A stretch of 64,000 nucleotides of DNA from Pseudomonadota bacterium (GTDB taxonomy: Bacteria > Desulfobacterota > Desulfobacteria > Desulfobacterales > Desulfobacteraceae): contig JAHJLV010000016.1 of assembly GCA_018821535.1 (NCBI GenBank), forward strand, positions 52,010 through 116,009. Direction: 5' to 3'. Under the pieces are notes generated by a model. The model searched no databases. It had not been told where the DNA came from and was given only the letters and a program-made list of their open reading frames with translations. Below, piece after piece: positions 34,187-42,370 of the stretch; position 1 is the first letter of the stretch; each line of letters opens with the position of its first letter. A program made the position numbers and the translations under genes.

Positions 34187-36078
34187 TTGTCCACCTCATC
34201 GGTCAACAGGTTCTGCTTTTTTTTAAGAATGAGCTGGTTTGAACTTTTCCGGTCCAGAAAACGTCCGGTCTCTGTCCCGGAATAACCGGGATGGGTTATA
34301 ATATGAGGGGTCAGCACAATCACGGTTTCAGTTTTTTTCTTGAGTCTGTTGTCCTGGCGGAACAAAAATCCCAGAAGCGGCATATCCCCCAGTACCGGCA
34401 CCTTTTTAACGCTGTCATCAATGGTTTCCCGGATGATGCCGCCCAGAGCGATGGTCTGACCGGATCTGGCTGTGAGAATGGATTTGATTTCGCTTTTGTT
34501 GATTCCGTCCAGGGGAAAATTGATTACATTGCCGGAATCGTCACTCAGACCAATGGAGGAAATACTGTACATGGGCGAGGAGATTTCCGCCTCAATTTCC
34601 AGAGTAATGGTATTGTCCTCGTTGATAAAACTGGCCATTTCAATACTGGTGCCCAGTTCTTCCCGTTTGATATCCACAATAAACGTATTGATGGTGTCTC
34701 CGCTGTCACCGATGGGAATGGTTTCCTTTTTAACATCATCCCGCAGCGGCACTTCCTCACCCACAAAAAAATCCACCTTGCTGTTGTTTGCGCTCATGAG
34801 AAAGGGGGAGGAGACAATATTGGCCCGGCCCTGGCTTTCAAAAAAGGAAATCCGGGCCTGGATGTTTTTCAGGGAAAAGACAGCCCCGGCTGTGGTGGAT
34901 GATCCGATGGCGCCTTCCATGGCTGAAATACCGAAACCTTCGTAAATTGATGTGGTTGGATCGAACCGGCTCTGGACCAGATTGCCGCTGTAATCCCCGT
35001 AGTCGAATTTAAAGAAACTTTCATATTCATCCCCCAGCGTGATCTGAAGAATTTTAACCTCCAGGAGAACCTGGCTGGTGGGAGTATCAAGATTTTCAAT
35101 GATTTTGCCCATTTCATTGAGGAGGCTTTCGTCCAGAGACCGGGCAATGATGCTGTTGTTACGTTTAAAAACCGTTAATATTGCCAGGAGCGGCTTTCCC
35201 CCGGATTTTCCTGGCGAGGCGGACAGGCTTTCCCCGACAGTGGCAACCGGGTTCACTGTATGCCCGGCCCGGCCGGCATTTTCTTCCCCGTTCCTGCCCG
35301 TCAGCTGGTTCATGAAAATAATTCTCTGGGCTGAACTGGAAAGCTCAGGTCCTTTGTATTCTCCGGTAAGTTTGACCTTTTCTTCAGGATCAATGTGGCC
35401 GTAGACCTTTTCATCCTCAATCCGGGACAGGAAAACCTCACTGCCCATCAGGGCCTGGATGATTTTGGCCATGTCCGCAGCATTGGTGTATTTAATGGAA
35501 AAGGAGCGGGTATGCTCGTTCTGACGGATTTCAATATCATTGATATATTCATCCCGGGTCATGAGGGTGACAATATTATTGCCCTCCCGGTACCACAGAT
35601 TATTGAGCCGGCAGATGGTTTCCAGGGCAGCCCTCAAATCGATATGCTGCATGAAGACGCTGATCTTCATGTCCTCAATGGTCTTGGTGGGCAGTACATT
35701 ATAGCCGCAGAGTTCCGTCAGAAGCTGGGTGATCTGTTTGACCGGGACCTCCTTGAGAATCAGGGATTCGATCTGCCTGGACATGCCTTTCAGGGCATCG
35801 GCCCGATTTGCAAGCAGAGCTGCCCGCTCATCCTCATCCACGACCTCACCCTTGATGATTTTGACAATGGGGCCTTTGGTTTCCGGATAGACATCGGTCA
35901 GGACCGGGGTCGGTTTCATTACCCCGTCAATGACGACTCTTGTATTAAACGGATTGTTCTTATTTAAAACATTTTCCTTTGCAGGGGTGGATTCCTTCAT
36001 CCCTGTGCAGGCTGTTGCAGCAAGGCAAATCCATATCAAAAAGCCGAGTCTACCGACAGTATTCATCAGGATTTTCAT
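34183..36078 (-). CDS. Secretin (GspD/PilQ/MshL-like) lipoprotein
   Basis: 631 residues. Signal peptide ends at a possible lipobox with Cys24. An STN-like N0 domain (about 105-165, NVLPTKTIEDMKISVF), a secretin-N repeat (RSFSIKYTNAADMAKIIQALMG) and the beta-barrel domain with VLLEVKILQITLGDEY, VSSPFLMSANN and GETIDDSVKKVPVLGDMPLLG follow the MshL/PilQ pattern. It would form the outer-membrane pore for the filament. Overlaps the PilT-like and PilP-like genes by four bases each. Confidence 0.94.
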   Translation of the reverse strand: MKILMNTVGRLGFLIWICLAATACTGMKESTPAKENVLNKNNPFNTRVVIDGVMKPTPVLTDVYPETKGPIVKIIKGEVVDEDERAALLANRADALKGMSRQIESLILKEVPVKQITQLLTELCGYNVLPTKTIEDMKISVFMQHIDLRAALETICRLNNLWYREGNNIVTLMTRDEYINDIEIRQNEHTRSFSIKYTNAADMAKIIQALMGSEVFLSRIEDEKVYGHIDPEEKVKLTGEYKGPELSSSAQRIIFMNQLTGRNGEENAGRAGHTVNPVATVGESLSASPGKSGGKPLLAILTVFKRNNSIIARSLDESLLNEMGKIIENLDTPTSQVLLEVKILQITLGDEYESFFKFDYGDYSGNLVQSRFDPTTSIYEGFGISAMEGAIGSSTTAGAVFSLKNIQARISFFESQGRANIVSSPFLMSANNSKVDFFVGEEVPLRDDVKKETIPIGDSGDTINTFIVDIKREELGTSIEMASFINEDNTITLEIEAEISSPMYSISSIGLSDDSGNVINFPLDGINKSEIKSILTARSGQTIALGGIIRETIDDSVKKVPVLGDMPLLGFLFRQDNRLKKKTETVIVLTPHIITHPGYSGTETGRFLDRKSSNQLILKKKQNLLTDEVDK

Positions 36079-36437
36079 CTGGCTTCCACCTCATAGGCTT
36101 CGGCATTTTTCCCCCTGAGCACAATGCTTTTGGGCTTTATCCGTTCCAGAATAAACTCATGGGAAACACTGTTGTGTAAAATCCTGATCCGGTCCTTCAC
36201 CGAATACACTGATCCGGTTTCCTGATCCCTGGTTTTCAGGATCACCTTGCTTTCGGTACGGGTGATGATAAGCCCGGTAATCACACAATGGTCTCTTGCT
36301 GCTTCATAATTATAGGCTGATACAGGCCGTGGCGGTTCATCAAAGGGACTTCTTTTTTCTTCTCCCGAAGCCGGGGAAGTCACGACAATAATGATGGCTG
36401 CAGCCAGAGCAAATCCTTTTGGCAGAATTAAATTCAT
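36075..36437 (-). CDS. PilP/MshK-like periplasmic protein
   Basis: 120 residues. Signal peptide or anchor (about 1-24), proline-rich RSPFDEPPRP, then a small beta domain with KVILKTRDQETGSVYSVKDR and SIVLRGKNAEAYEV, like the PilP/GspC homology region that docks to the secretin. Start overlaps the next gene region by gene order pilO-pilP-secretin. Assigned by position and fold-like pattern rather than strong identity. Confidence 0.7.
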   Translation of the reverse strand: MNLILPKGFALAAAIIIVVTSPASGEEKRSPFDEPPRPVSAYNYEAARDHCVITGLIITRTESKVILKTRDQETGSVYSVKDRIRILHNSVSHEFILERIKPKSIVLRGKNAEAYEVEAR

Positions 36438-36438
36438 T

Positions 36439-36981
36439 TTAAATCCTCAGTGTAAATTTGATGCGGAGCAGGCGATGGGTTTCCTTTGATTTCTCCACAG
36501 AGATATTCAGGATCTCCACGGCGTCATTCAGCTCCTTGATGTTATTCAAAAATTCCATAAAATCCTCAAATGATCCCATCAATTCCATTTCATAGGGATT
36601 CCATCTGAAAAACGGCCCCTGAAAAGACGTCCCTGGAGCGATGGACAGGACAGCAATCCTGTTGGATTCAATGATTCGATTGATCCGGGCCAGCAGATTT
36701 GTGATCTCATCGGGCCTGCCGGTTTTAACGGAAAGCTCTCCGCTTTCCTTCCGGAGAGCTTCCAGTGTTTTTTTGTCCTTTTCCATGGTTTTTTCCAGCT
36801 GGAAAAGCGGGGGCACTTCATTGACCCGGTTCAGCTCGATGACGATCTTGTTGCGCCTGGCCAGGGTGTCCTTCAGTATCCGGGTCTGGGGATCATACAT
36901 GTATTTCATGTAAAAAAAGGTGCAGGCAATGATCAGGGCTGCGGCCAGGCCGAATTTTTCAAGATTGGTCAGGGTTCTCAC
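36439..36981 (-). CDS. PilO/MshJ-like assembly protein
   Basis: 180 residues starting with GTG that overlaps the stop of the preceding gene (GTGA). A short cytoplasmic tail, one membrane helix (about 10-28), a coiled coil (about 55-95) and a ferredoxin-like domain (about 100-180) with MELMGSFEDFMEFLNNIKEL are the PilO layout. It would pair with the PilN part of the upstream fusion to align the platform and secretin. Confidence 0.85.
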   Translation of the reverse strand: MRTLTNLEKFGLAAALIIACTFFYMKYMYDPQTRILKDTLARRNKIVIELNRVNEVPPLFQLEKTMEKDKKTLEALRKESGELSVKTGRPDEITNLLARINRIIESNRIAVLSIAPGTSFQGPFFRWNPYEMELMGSFEDFMEFLNNIKELNDAVEILNISVEKSKETHRLLRIKFTLRI

Positions 36982-38495
36982 GGGGCTGCCTCTTCGATCT
37001 TCATGGCGGTTTTCAGAACAAGCTCAAAGGTGAGCTTTCCGGTTTGGCTGCCATTCAAGCCCTGAATAGCTGCAGAAACCCCCCACTGGTATTTCTGAAG
37101 GGCCACGGCAAAGGCCCCGATGGAATCCAGGCCAAAGGAATATCCGATAATCCTGAAATCATCCGGGTTATCCTTTTCCTGAATGATTGAATCCAGAACC
37201 AGCCCTTCCGGCACCACATCGGCAACTGCTTCTAAGCAGGCAATGACATGAACCAGGCGCTTGTCAGCCTCGGTCCGGATATAATCGATTTTATTCCGGG
37301 TGTTCTGAATGTCTTGTTTGATCCTTTCAGATGCCGTCTGAAGGGCTTCGTATTTTTTAAGGGTGTCCTTTTTCTTTTCCAGTTCAGCGGTAAAGGCCTG
37401 GATCTCGATTTTGTATTTGCGTTCCTGGTATTTCATGTACTGGTTATGACCCAGGAGCCCCAGGCTGATGATGCCTGTAGCAATAAGAGGCATGACATAG
37501 GCGTTCTTTTTGATTCGAACCGAAAGAGGTGCTGAATCATTGATTCCGATACTCCTGAACCGTTTTCCACTCAGTTCCCGGATTCCGGCTCCGGCAGCCG
37601 TGCCGAACACGGCATCGGCAGGATCCTCTTCCCGTGCAGTGACCCCAACGGCTTTTTCGATAAGCAGCGGCGCAGCTCCGCTGGGTGCCATCCGGTTGAG
37701 GTAGTCGGCAATCTCTGGAATGGATGCCCCAGGGCCCGTCAGCATCACGGGCTCATGGGGAGGGGCCTGGGAAAAGGTGAATTTCAGGCTGTCCACAAGA
37801 TCTGTGGACAGGTCCTGGTTTTCCAGAAAAGCCCGGATGGAATCACAACTGAAATTCAGGGTATTGATCTGGTCCGGGTGCCGGCCCTTGAAGATGGCAA
37901 AATTTGAATAATCCTGGCCGATTTCCAGGATAGCTCTGGGTGAATCCAGATGTTCCAGAAAAAGCGGCATGTAAAAGGAAACCTCGGGCGGATAAATGCG
38001 TTTCAGTTTTAAGTCGGCAGCCTTGAACCTTTCCTTGATGGCGACATAGACGTTTCTTTCAATGGCGGAAATATTCACCAGGATGTCATCGCTTTCGTCC
38101 TCATATATAATTTCACCAGGTTTGGCCTTGTGATGATTTTCCTTCTCCACCCCGACCAGAGCGTTGTTCCCGGTGATGCCGGTATAGGATTCGATCTCCC
38201 ACTTGGCAGCCTCAGAAAGCCTGTACAGACCCATGCCGACAACCTTTTTCTTGTCCATGAAAAGTCCGCAGAACCGGGCCAGGGCAGTGACATAAACCGC
38301 ATGACGGCCTGTATAGTTCAACAGCCGGGCCAGTTGTTTCAAGGTGTCAATATCGGGCAGGTCCTCATCGGGCAGAGGCCGTTTGAGGGAGGCAAAGTCC
38401 CGGATGAGGAATTTTTTGCCTTTTTTCCCCAGAAGAACACCACGGATGGTGTCTCCTGCCACTTCTATGCTCAGTATTTTTTCAGGATATATCAT
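36978..38495 (-). CDS. PilM-PilN fusion (MshI-like) assembly protein
   Basis: 505 residues. About 1-330 is an actin-like PilM/GspL-type ATPase fold (IEVAGDTIRGVLL, ILEIGQDYSNFAIF, VMLTGPGASIPEIADYL). About 345-365 is one membrane helix, then a coiled coil and a PilN ferredoxin-like domain to the end. In type IVa pili PilM and PilN are separate; the fusion resembles MshI and GspL. It links cytoplasmic motor and periplasmic ring. Start ATG at 38495. Confidence 0.88.
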   Translation of the reverse strand: MIYPEKILSIEVAGDTIRGVLLGKKGKKFLIRDFASLKRPLPDEDLPDIDTLKQLARLLNYTGRHAVYVTALARFCGLFMDKKKVVGMGLYRLSEAAKWEIESYTGITGNNALVGVEKENHHKAKPGEIIYEDESDDILVNISAIERNVYVAIKERFKAADLKLKRIYPPEVSFYMPLFLEHLDSPRAILEIGQDYSNFAIFKGRHPDQINTLNFSCDSIRAFLENQDLSTDLVDSLKFTFSQAPPHEPVMLTGPGASIPEIADYLNRMAPSGAAPLLIEKAVGVTAREEDPADAVFGTAAGAGIRELSGKRFRSIGINDSAPLSVRIKKNAYVMPLIATGIISLGLLGHNQYMKYQERKYKIEIQAFTAELEKKKDTLKKYEALQTASERIKQDIQNTRNKIDYIRTEADKRLVHVIACLEAVADVVPEGLVLDSIIQEKDNPDDFRIIGYSFGLDSIGAFAVALQKYQWGVSAAIQGLNGSQTGKLTFELVLKTAMKIEEAAP

Positions 38496-38502
38496 GTCGG
38501 TA

Positions 38503-40494
38503 TTAAGGTATGGGAATAAATACGGCTGAATTCACCCGTATGTCAGGTATGGTATTAGACCCGGGCTCTGCTGTGATATTCAGGATCAGAATATGCGCCG
38601 GTTCTCCGGAATCAGGAGCATTGTCTCCATTGGTATCATTCCAGATCACCAGAGAACGGGGCCCGGTTATAATGCTTTCAGCAGAAGCGTCATGATAAAG
38701 ATACGCGGGAACGCCTGCAGACCCGGTTGACCAGTCATCGGCGGTGCCGTCCGCGTCTTCATCCGTCAGTGCCGCAGAGATGCGGACCTGGGAGGCAGCC
38801 GCGCCCTGATCCTGGAACAGCCTGGCCTTGGTGATGCCTGCCGTGGCATTGAAAACCGTAATATTTTCGATATTCAGATATCCGGGAAAAAATTCATGGG
38901 CATGGACAACAAAATAAATATTGTCCATATTTTCCGGGGCCAGGGGAGTATAAGTCGATATATCCACAGCCTCGGCCGGATTGGCCGGGTCTCCGAAATC
39001 ATAGATCCCGTCCGCCCCGGGTGACAGCACCATGAGGGCATTGGCTGCGGCATCATGGAAAAAGAGGAGTTCCCGGCCCCAGGCATCCTTGAAGATTTCA
39101 TCCGGTCCGGTTCCGCCGGGAGCCTTGATGCAGGCGGTGCGCCAGCCGACTCCCCAGGCCTGCGGGGCAATATCGTCCGAAGAATCCATGGTGTTGGGAG
39201 TACGGGTCCACAAACCCCGGGGCTGACCTTTGGTATAGGGAACACCTGCCCCGGCTTCATTGTCCCAGTAGTCTGTTTCCCATTGATACAGGTCCGGGAA
39301 AACTCCTAAGCTGCCGGTGTACCCATGATTGCGGCCCAGGGGGGAATCTCCGCTGAGGGCTTTTTTGACCAGACTCAGCAGATCCCGGGTTTCCTTTTCC
39401 CTTTGTGCCTGCTGGTCCTGGAAAACTGTTTCAAATTCATGGGAATAGATTTTCATGATAATATTGTCCTGGTTTTCCGGCAGAGTTTCATCGTAGTTCC
39501 TGCCCATGGTATCGCTCGGGTCCGGGGTCCAGACCGTGACATTGCAGGTGCCCTTGGCAGGATACCGCCCGTCAAAATCCGGCCCTTCGGAGATGATCCA
39601 GAAAATGGTGGAACCGGGCCGGTCTTTATCCGCAGTAATAAAAAACCGCAGGGCCCTTCCCCAGCCGTCGGCCAGGCATCCGTCCGTATTTAACAGCCTG
39701 AATTTTTCCTTTTCATCATAGCCTTCTCCCAGAGCACCCAAAGGCGCGTAATCCCCCTCTTCCCAGGTCTCTCTGGAAAGAGAGCTCCTCCATCGGGGTT
39801 CCAGTTCTTCATATTCTGCATCGGAAGCGGCATAGTGGCCTGCATCTGCTATGGTCTGGTCAACCGGGGGCCGCAGATAGGGCCCTTTCCACTCTGATCC
39901 TTCAATGTCTCCGGGGGCAGGATGGCCGGGCAGGTCAAAGGGCAGGTCTTCAACAAACCGGGTCCAGAGCCCCCTTGGCTGACCTTCATTTTCCGTTTCC
40001 AGGCCTCCGGTGTGATCCATATTATTCACGGCATCATCAAACAATTTGCGATAGGGACGGTGCCACTGCCATTGCCCGGCTACAAAAGCGCCCGAAGGAC
40101 GGAAAAAGACCCGGGCCGGGTCCAGTATCCAGGAGGGCGACTGACCCAGTCCCGGGTCCGGGTTGGGCCAGCCGCTGCCACTAAAATCAGGTCGTATCTC
40201 CGCTCTGGCCTCCCACAAATCCGGAAATTTTTTCATATCCCCCACATAGCCTCCGATAACCCGGCGTCCCCCAGCATCATATATTCCCTGAGGGCCCATA
40301 ATGGCGGTGCGGATGATCTCCATCCGTTCCAAAGTGATTTTTTTCCTGTGCCCGTCATCCAGCAGCCCCATGCCAGACCAGGCCATGGTGGCTAAAAGTC
40401 CCAGAATAAACAGAACGATCAGCACCTCTAAAAGGGTGAAGCCTTTGGGATTTGCCTTCGGCTGTTTTTTTATGGAAAAAATGCGGAATGTCAA
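38503..40494 (-). CDS. Giant prepilin-like protein with duplicated GspG-type C-terminal domain
   Basis: 663 residues from a TTG start (AAAGGA upstream, no ATG nearby). The prepilin signal is KGFTLLEVLIVLF (cleavage after Gly18). The rest holds two related units. Unit 1 (about 57-354) has QPRGLWTR at 172-179, DGWGRALRFF at 276 and PENQDNII..SHEF at 339-354. Unit 2 (about 366-535) has QPRGLWTR at 423-430, DAWGRELLFF at 470 and PENMDNIY..HAHEF at 520-535. The WGR-aspartate-glycine pattern recalls GspG. A beta-rich tail follows. Probably a minor or tip pseudopilin. No similar size is usual in the family. Confidence 0.85.
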   Translation of the reverse strand: MTFRIFSIKKQPKANPKGFTLLEVLIVLFILGLLATMAWSGMGLLDDGHRKKITLERMEIIRTAIMGPQGIYDAGGRRVIGGYVGDMKKFPDLWEARAEIRPDFSGSGWPNPDPGLGQSPSWILDPARVFFRPSGAFVAGQWQWHRPYRKLFDDAVNNMDHTGGLETENEGQPRGLWTRFVEDLPFDLPGHPAPGDIEGSEWKGPYLRPPVDQTIADAGHYAASDAEYEELEPRWRSSLSRETWEEGDYAPLGALGEGYDEKEKFRLLNTDGCLADGWGRALRFFITADKDRPGSTIFWIISEGPDFDGRYPAKGTCNVTVWTPDPSDTMGRNYDETLPENQDNIIMKIYSHEFETVFQDQQAQREKETRDLLSLVKKALSGDSPLGRNHGYTGSLGVFPDLYQWETDYWDNEAGAGVPYTKGQPRGLWTRTPNTMDSSDDIAPQAWGVGWRTACIKAPGGTGPDEIFKDAWGRELLFFHDAAANALMVLSPGADGIYDFGDPANPAEAVDISTYTPLAPENMDNIYFVVHAHEFFPGYLNIENITVFNATAGITKARLFQDQGAAASQVRISAALTDEDADGTADDWSTGSAGVPAYLYHDASAESIITGPRSLVIWNDTNGDNAPDSGEPAHILILNITAEPGSNTIPDIRVNSAVFIPIP

Positions 40495-40610
40495 AACAGG
40501 TAATTGTCCTTTTTTTATAAATTCAGGTAATGTTTTCTTTTTCTTTCCAGAAAACCCTTGGGCATAAAGGCCGGCACAAGGATTTTCCGCAAGGCAAAAG
40601 CCAGGTTAAA

Positions 40611-40635
40611 GGCGGGAAGGAATTTCCTTCCCGCC
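40611..40635 (-). terminator. Stem-loop after the major pseudopilin gene (attenuator candidate)
   Basis: GGCGGGAAGGAA (40611-40622) and TTCCTTCCCGCC (40624-40635) form a strong, near-perfect stem 30 bases downstream of the pilin-like stop. On the minus strand it is followed by TTTAACC, only a short T-run. It probably stabilises the pilin mRNA and partly terminates, lowering expression of the assembly genes. The gap 40495-40663 holds nothing else. Confidence 0.6.
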
Positions 40636-40663
40636 AGGGTTAAGGGTTTCTCAGACCAAAGGG

Positions 40664-41764
40664 TTAGTTGACGTTGCCGTTACCATCAATGTCGATGCCC
40701 CAGAATTCCTCATCGTCGGCCGGGAACATATGGCCTTCCGGGCACTGGGTGGCAAACTGCCATCTTTCCTGACCCTCAGATATGTCGAACTCCCGGTATT
40801 TCAGGTTGTCGACGTTGTCAGCAATGACATAGCCGTCAACCGGTTCATCGTCATAGGCCACGACCTCCAGTTCAAAACTAGCCAGCCCGGCAGTCACTAT
40901 CTCTGCAGCATCAGTAGCAAACCGCGCACCAGTGGCTTCCAGTCTCGGCAGCACCAGGTTGTAATCATTATAGGTCACATTGTCCGCATTCTGGATTCCG
41001 CCCGGGCAATGGGCAGCATTGGCCACAATACCTGAAGTTACCAGACCGTTTTCAGGACCAAGGCCCACTACGATACGGCCGAACCAGTCAGGCTCGCCCC
41101 AGTTTTTCTCATCGTCATGCACAACCCAACCAGCGGCAGCACCAGTTGAATCACTGTTCCCCATACCCACCATGGCCACAGCAAAGGGAGTAGCAGCCGT
41201 ATCCGTCGGGATAGTGATTTTTTCCATTTTAGGAGCTTTGGTAACTGTGGCAGCCAAAGGCACGTTGTTGATATCAGTGTCAATCGCTGCATCTGCATAT
41301 CCCTCTTTGAAGGCAGTACCATCGTCGTTGTAACCGTCATAGGCATTTATGTTGAACACGTTGACAATACCCATATTTTTCAGCTCGGCAGCTTCATCTG
41401 TGCTCAGATAATGAATACGGAAATGGTTCCGGCTCATGAATTCAGATGCCAGGGTTTCAGGACCGTTGTCCGGATTATCATCGGATACTGCCGGGATCTG
41501 ATAGGTGTTGGCGGCGGTTTCTTCTACCAGGTTGGTCACCTTGTCCGGGAACCGATTGGTATTTTCAAAATATCCAGCCATCATGGAAGTTGTCCGGCTC
41601 TGGTTGGAGTCGCACACCGTGTCCACGGCTCCGCCGGAGATACCGGCCAGCCGGGGTGCGACCATGGCAATCAAAAAACCCATGATGGTGAGTACCACCA
41701 GGATTTCGAGGAGGGTAAAACCCCTGTTGTTCTTTTTAATTTTTTTCTTCTGTAGCTGTTTCAT
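40664..41764 (-). CDS. Major prepilin/pseudopilin (GspG-like, large)
   Basis: 366 residues. Basic leader, then RGFTLLEILVVLTIMGFLIAM with the peptidase site after Gly15, Glu5 of the mature chain and the N-terminal polymerisation helix. The globular part is acidic and aspartate-rich, ending EEFWGIDIDGNGNVN, a calcium-loop-like DxDGNG. It is more than twice the length of ordinary GspG or MshA. AAGGAG ribosome site; first structural gene of the operon and followed by a stem-loop, as expected of the most abundant subunit. No prepilin peptidase gene is in the window. Confidence 0.87.
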   Translation of the reverse strand: MKQLQKKKIKKNNRGFTLLEILVVLTIMGFLIAMVAPRLAGISGGAVDTVCDSNQSRTTSMMAGYFENTNRFPDKVTNLVEETAANTYQIPAVSDDNPDNGPETLASEFMSRNHFRIHYLSTDEAAELKNMGIVNVFNINAYDGYNDDGTAFKEGYADAAIDTDINNVPLAATVTKAPKMEKITIPTDTAATPFAVAMVGMGNSDSTGAAAGWVVHDDEKNWGEPDWFGRIVVGLGPENGLVTSGIVANAAHCPGGIQNADNVTYNDYNLVLPRLEATGARFATDAAEIVTAGLASFELEVVAYDDEPVDGYVIADNVDNLKYREFDISEGQERWQFATQCPEGHMFPADDEEFWGIDIDGNGNVN

Positions 41765-41856
41765 TTTGTACTTTCTCCTTGTAGGAATTTAAGGTTCAAG
41801 TACAAACAACTCACCCGCAGAGTCTGCTGCACTTCAATAATATGAAATTGTATCAT
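41761..41856 (-). CDS. Possible 31-residue leader peptide coupled to the pilin gene
   Basis: An ATG at 41856 preceded by GGAAGGGGAT opens a 31-codon frame (MIQFHIIEVQQTLRV at the start). Its TGA overlaps the pilin ATG (ATGA). It could be a translated leader that couples or attenuates pilin expression. A GC-rich hairpin just upstream (about 41865-41894) may hide its ribosome site. No homologue recognised; this may be chance. Confidence 0.3.
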   Translation of the reverse strand: MIQFHIIEVQQTLRVSCLYLNLKFLQGESTK

Positions 41857-41959
41857 CTGTTTATCCCCTTCCGGCGCCCAGCCGCGACAGGGGCTATCCT
41901 GGTTCTGTCTTTTTTTCTTCTCCTTTTTTGTTTACGGGTTGATCTGGTTAAAACCGGCC

Positions 41960-42008
41960 ATGACATTCTAAGGGTGTGAGCTACCCCCGGAACCAGGGAG
42001 AATGTCAT
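41960..42008. repeat. 10-bp inverted repeat around the end of the 70-residue gene
   Basis: ATGACATTCT (41960-41969) pairs exactly with AGAATGTCAT (41999-42008); the 29-base loop holds a smaller GGGT/ACCC stem. It spans the stop codon (41968) of the small gene. With no T-run it is more likely an mRNA-processing or protective structure than a terminator. Confidence 0.4.
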
Positions 42009-42180
42009 AGTCCACCACATACCTGAAATCTTTTCCGCACCGGATAATGATTTCCTTCTGCTTTTTTTTCAGGAACTTCATTTCTATCTTGAGTTCCCCG
42101 AAACCATCATGAAGGAAAATCTCCCGGTAAAGCTCCTGGATCTTGTCCAGTATCTGCTGATGTTCATCTGCAATCTTCAT
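41968..42180 (-). CDS. Hypothetical 70-residue protein
   Basis: Small, charged, mostly helical protein (KIADEHQQILDKIQELYREI, then EIKFLKKKQKEIIIRCGK-like and RYVVDYDIL). No signal peptide or membrane segment. The ribosome site is poor, but it is the first gene after a strong promoter and lies ahead of the pilin gene. Cytoplasmic accessory of the pilus operon is possible; no family recognised. Confidence 0.55.
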   Translation of the reverse strand: MKIADEHQQILDKIQELYREIFLHDGFGELKIEMKFLKKKQKEIIIRCGKDFRYVVDYDILPGSGGSSHP

Positions 42181-42277
42181 TTTCTTTTCAAGGGGTCCTT
42201 TTTCCGTCTGTTTTGTTCTTTTGCCCGTTGCCGGTTCTGCCCTGATATGTTCCAGGCCTCAAACCGTTTTTTTGAAG

Positions 42278-42306
42278 TTTATATATTCAATCTTTTTGTG
42301 TGTCAA
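42278..42306 (-). promoter_or_regulatory. Strong sigma-70 promoter of the pilus/secretion operon
   Basis: On the minus strand a perfect TTGACA (42306-42301), a 17-base spacer and TATAAA (42283-42278). Transcription would start near 42271 and run through the 70-residue gene, pilins and assembly genes. The gap 42181-42370 holds no gene; an imperfect hairpin of AGGCAA-type arms near 42316-42365 may end the DUF2325 transcript. Confidence 0.8.
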
Positions 42307-42370
42307 GATAAAAAATTAGGCAAGGCTAAAAAACTTTTAAAAATCATCTTTTAATTGGTTTGCCTTATTT

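Noticed and set aside
34291..34902. Plus-strand open frame of 203 codons
   Set aside because: Lies opposite the secretin gene; a shadow of its codon bias.
41780..41967. c-di-GMP (GEMM) riboswitch before the pilin gene
   Set aside because: The leader is structured, but the conserved GGGCAAACC and GACGCAAAGC elements are missing.
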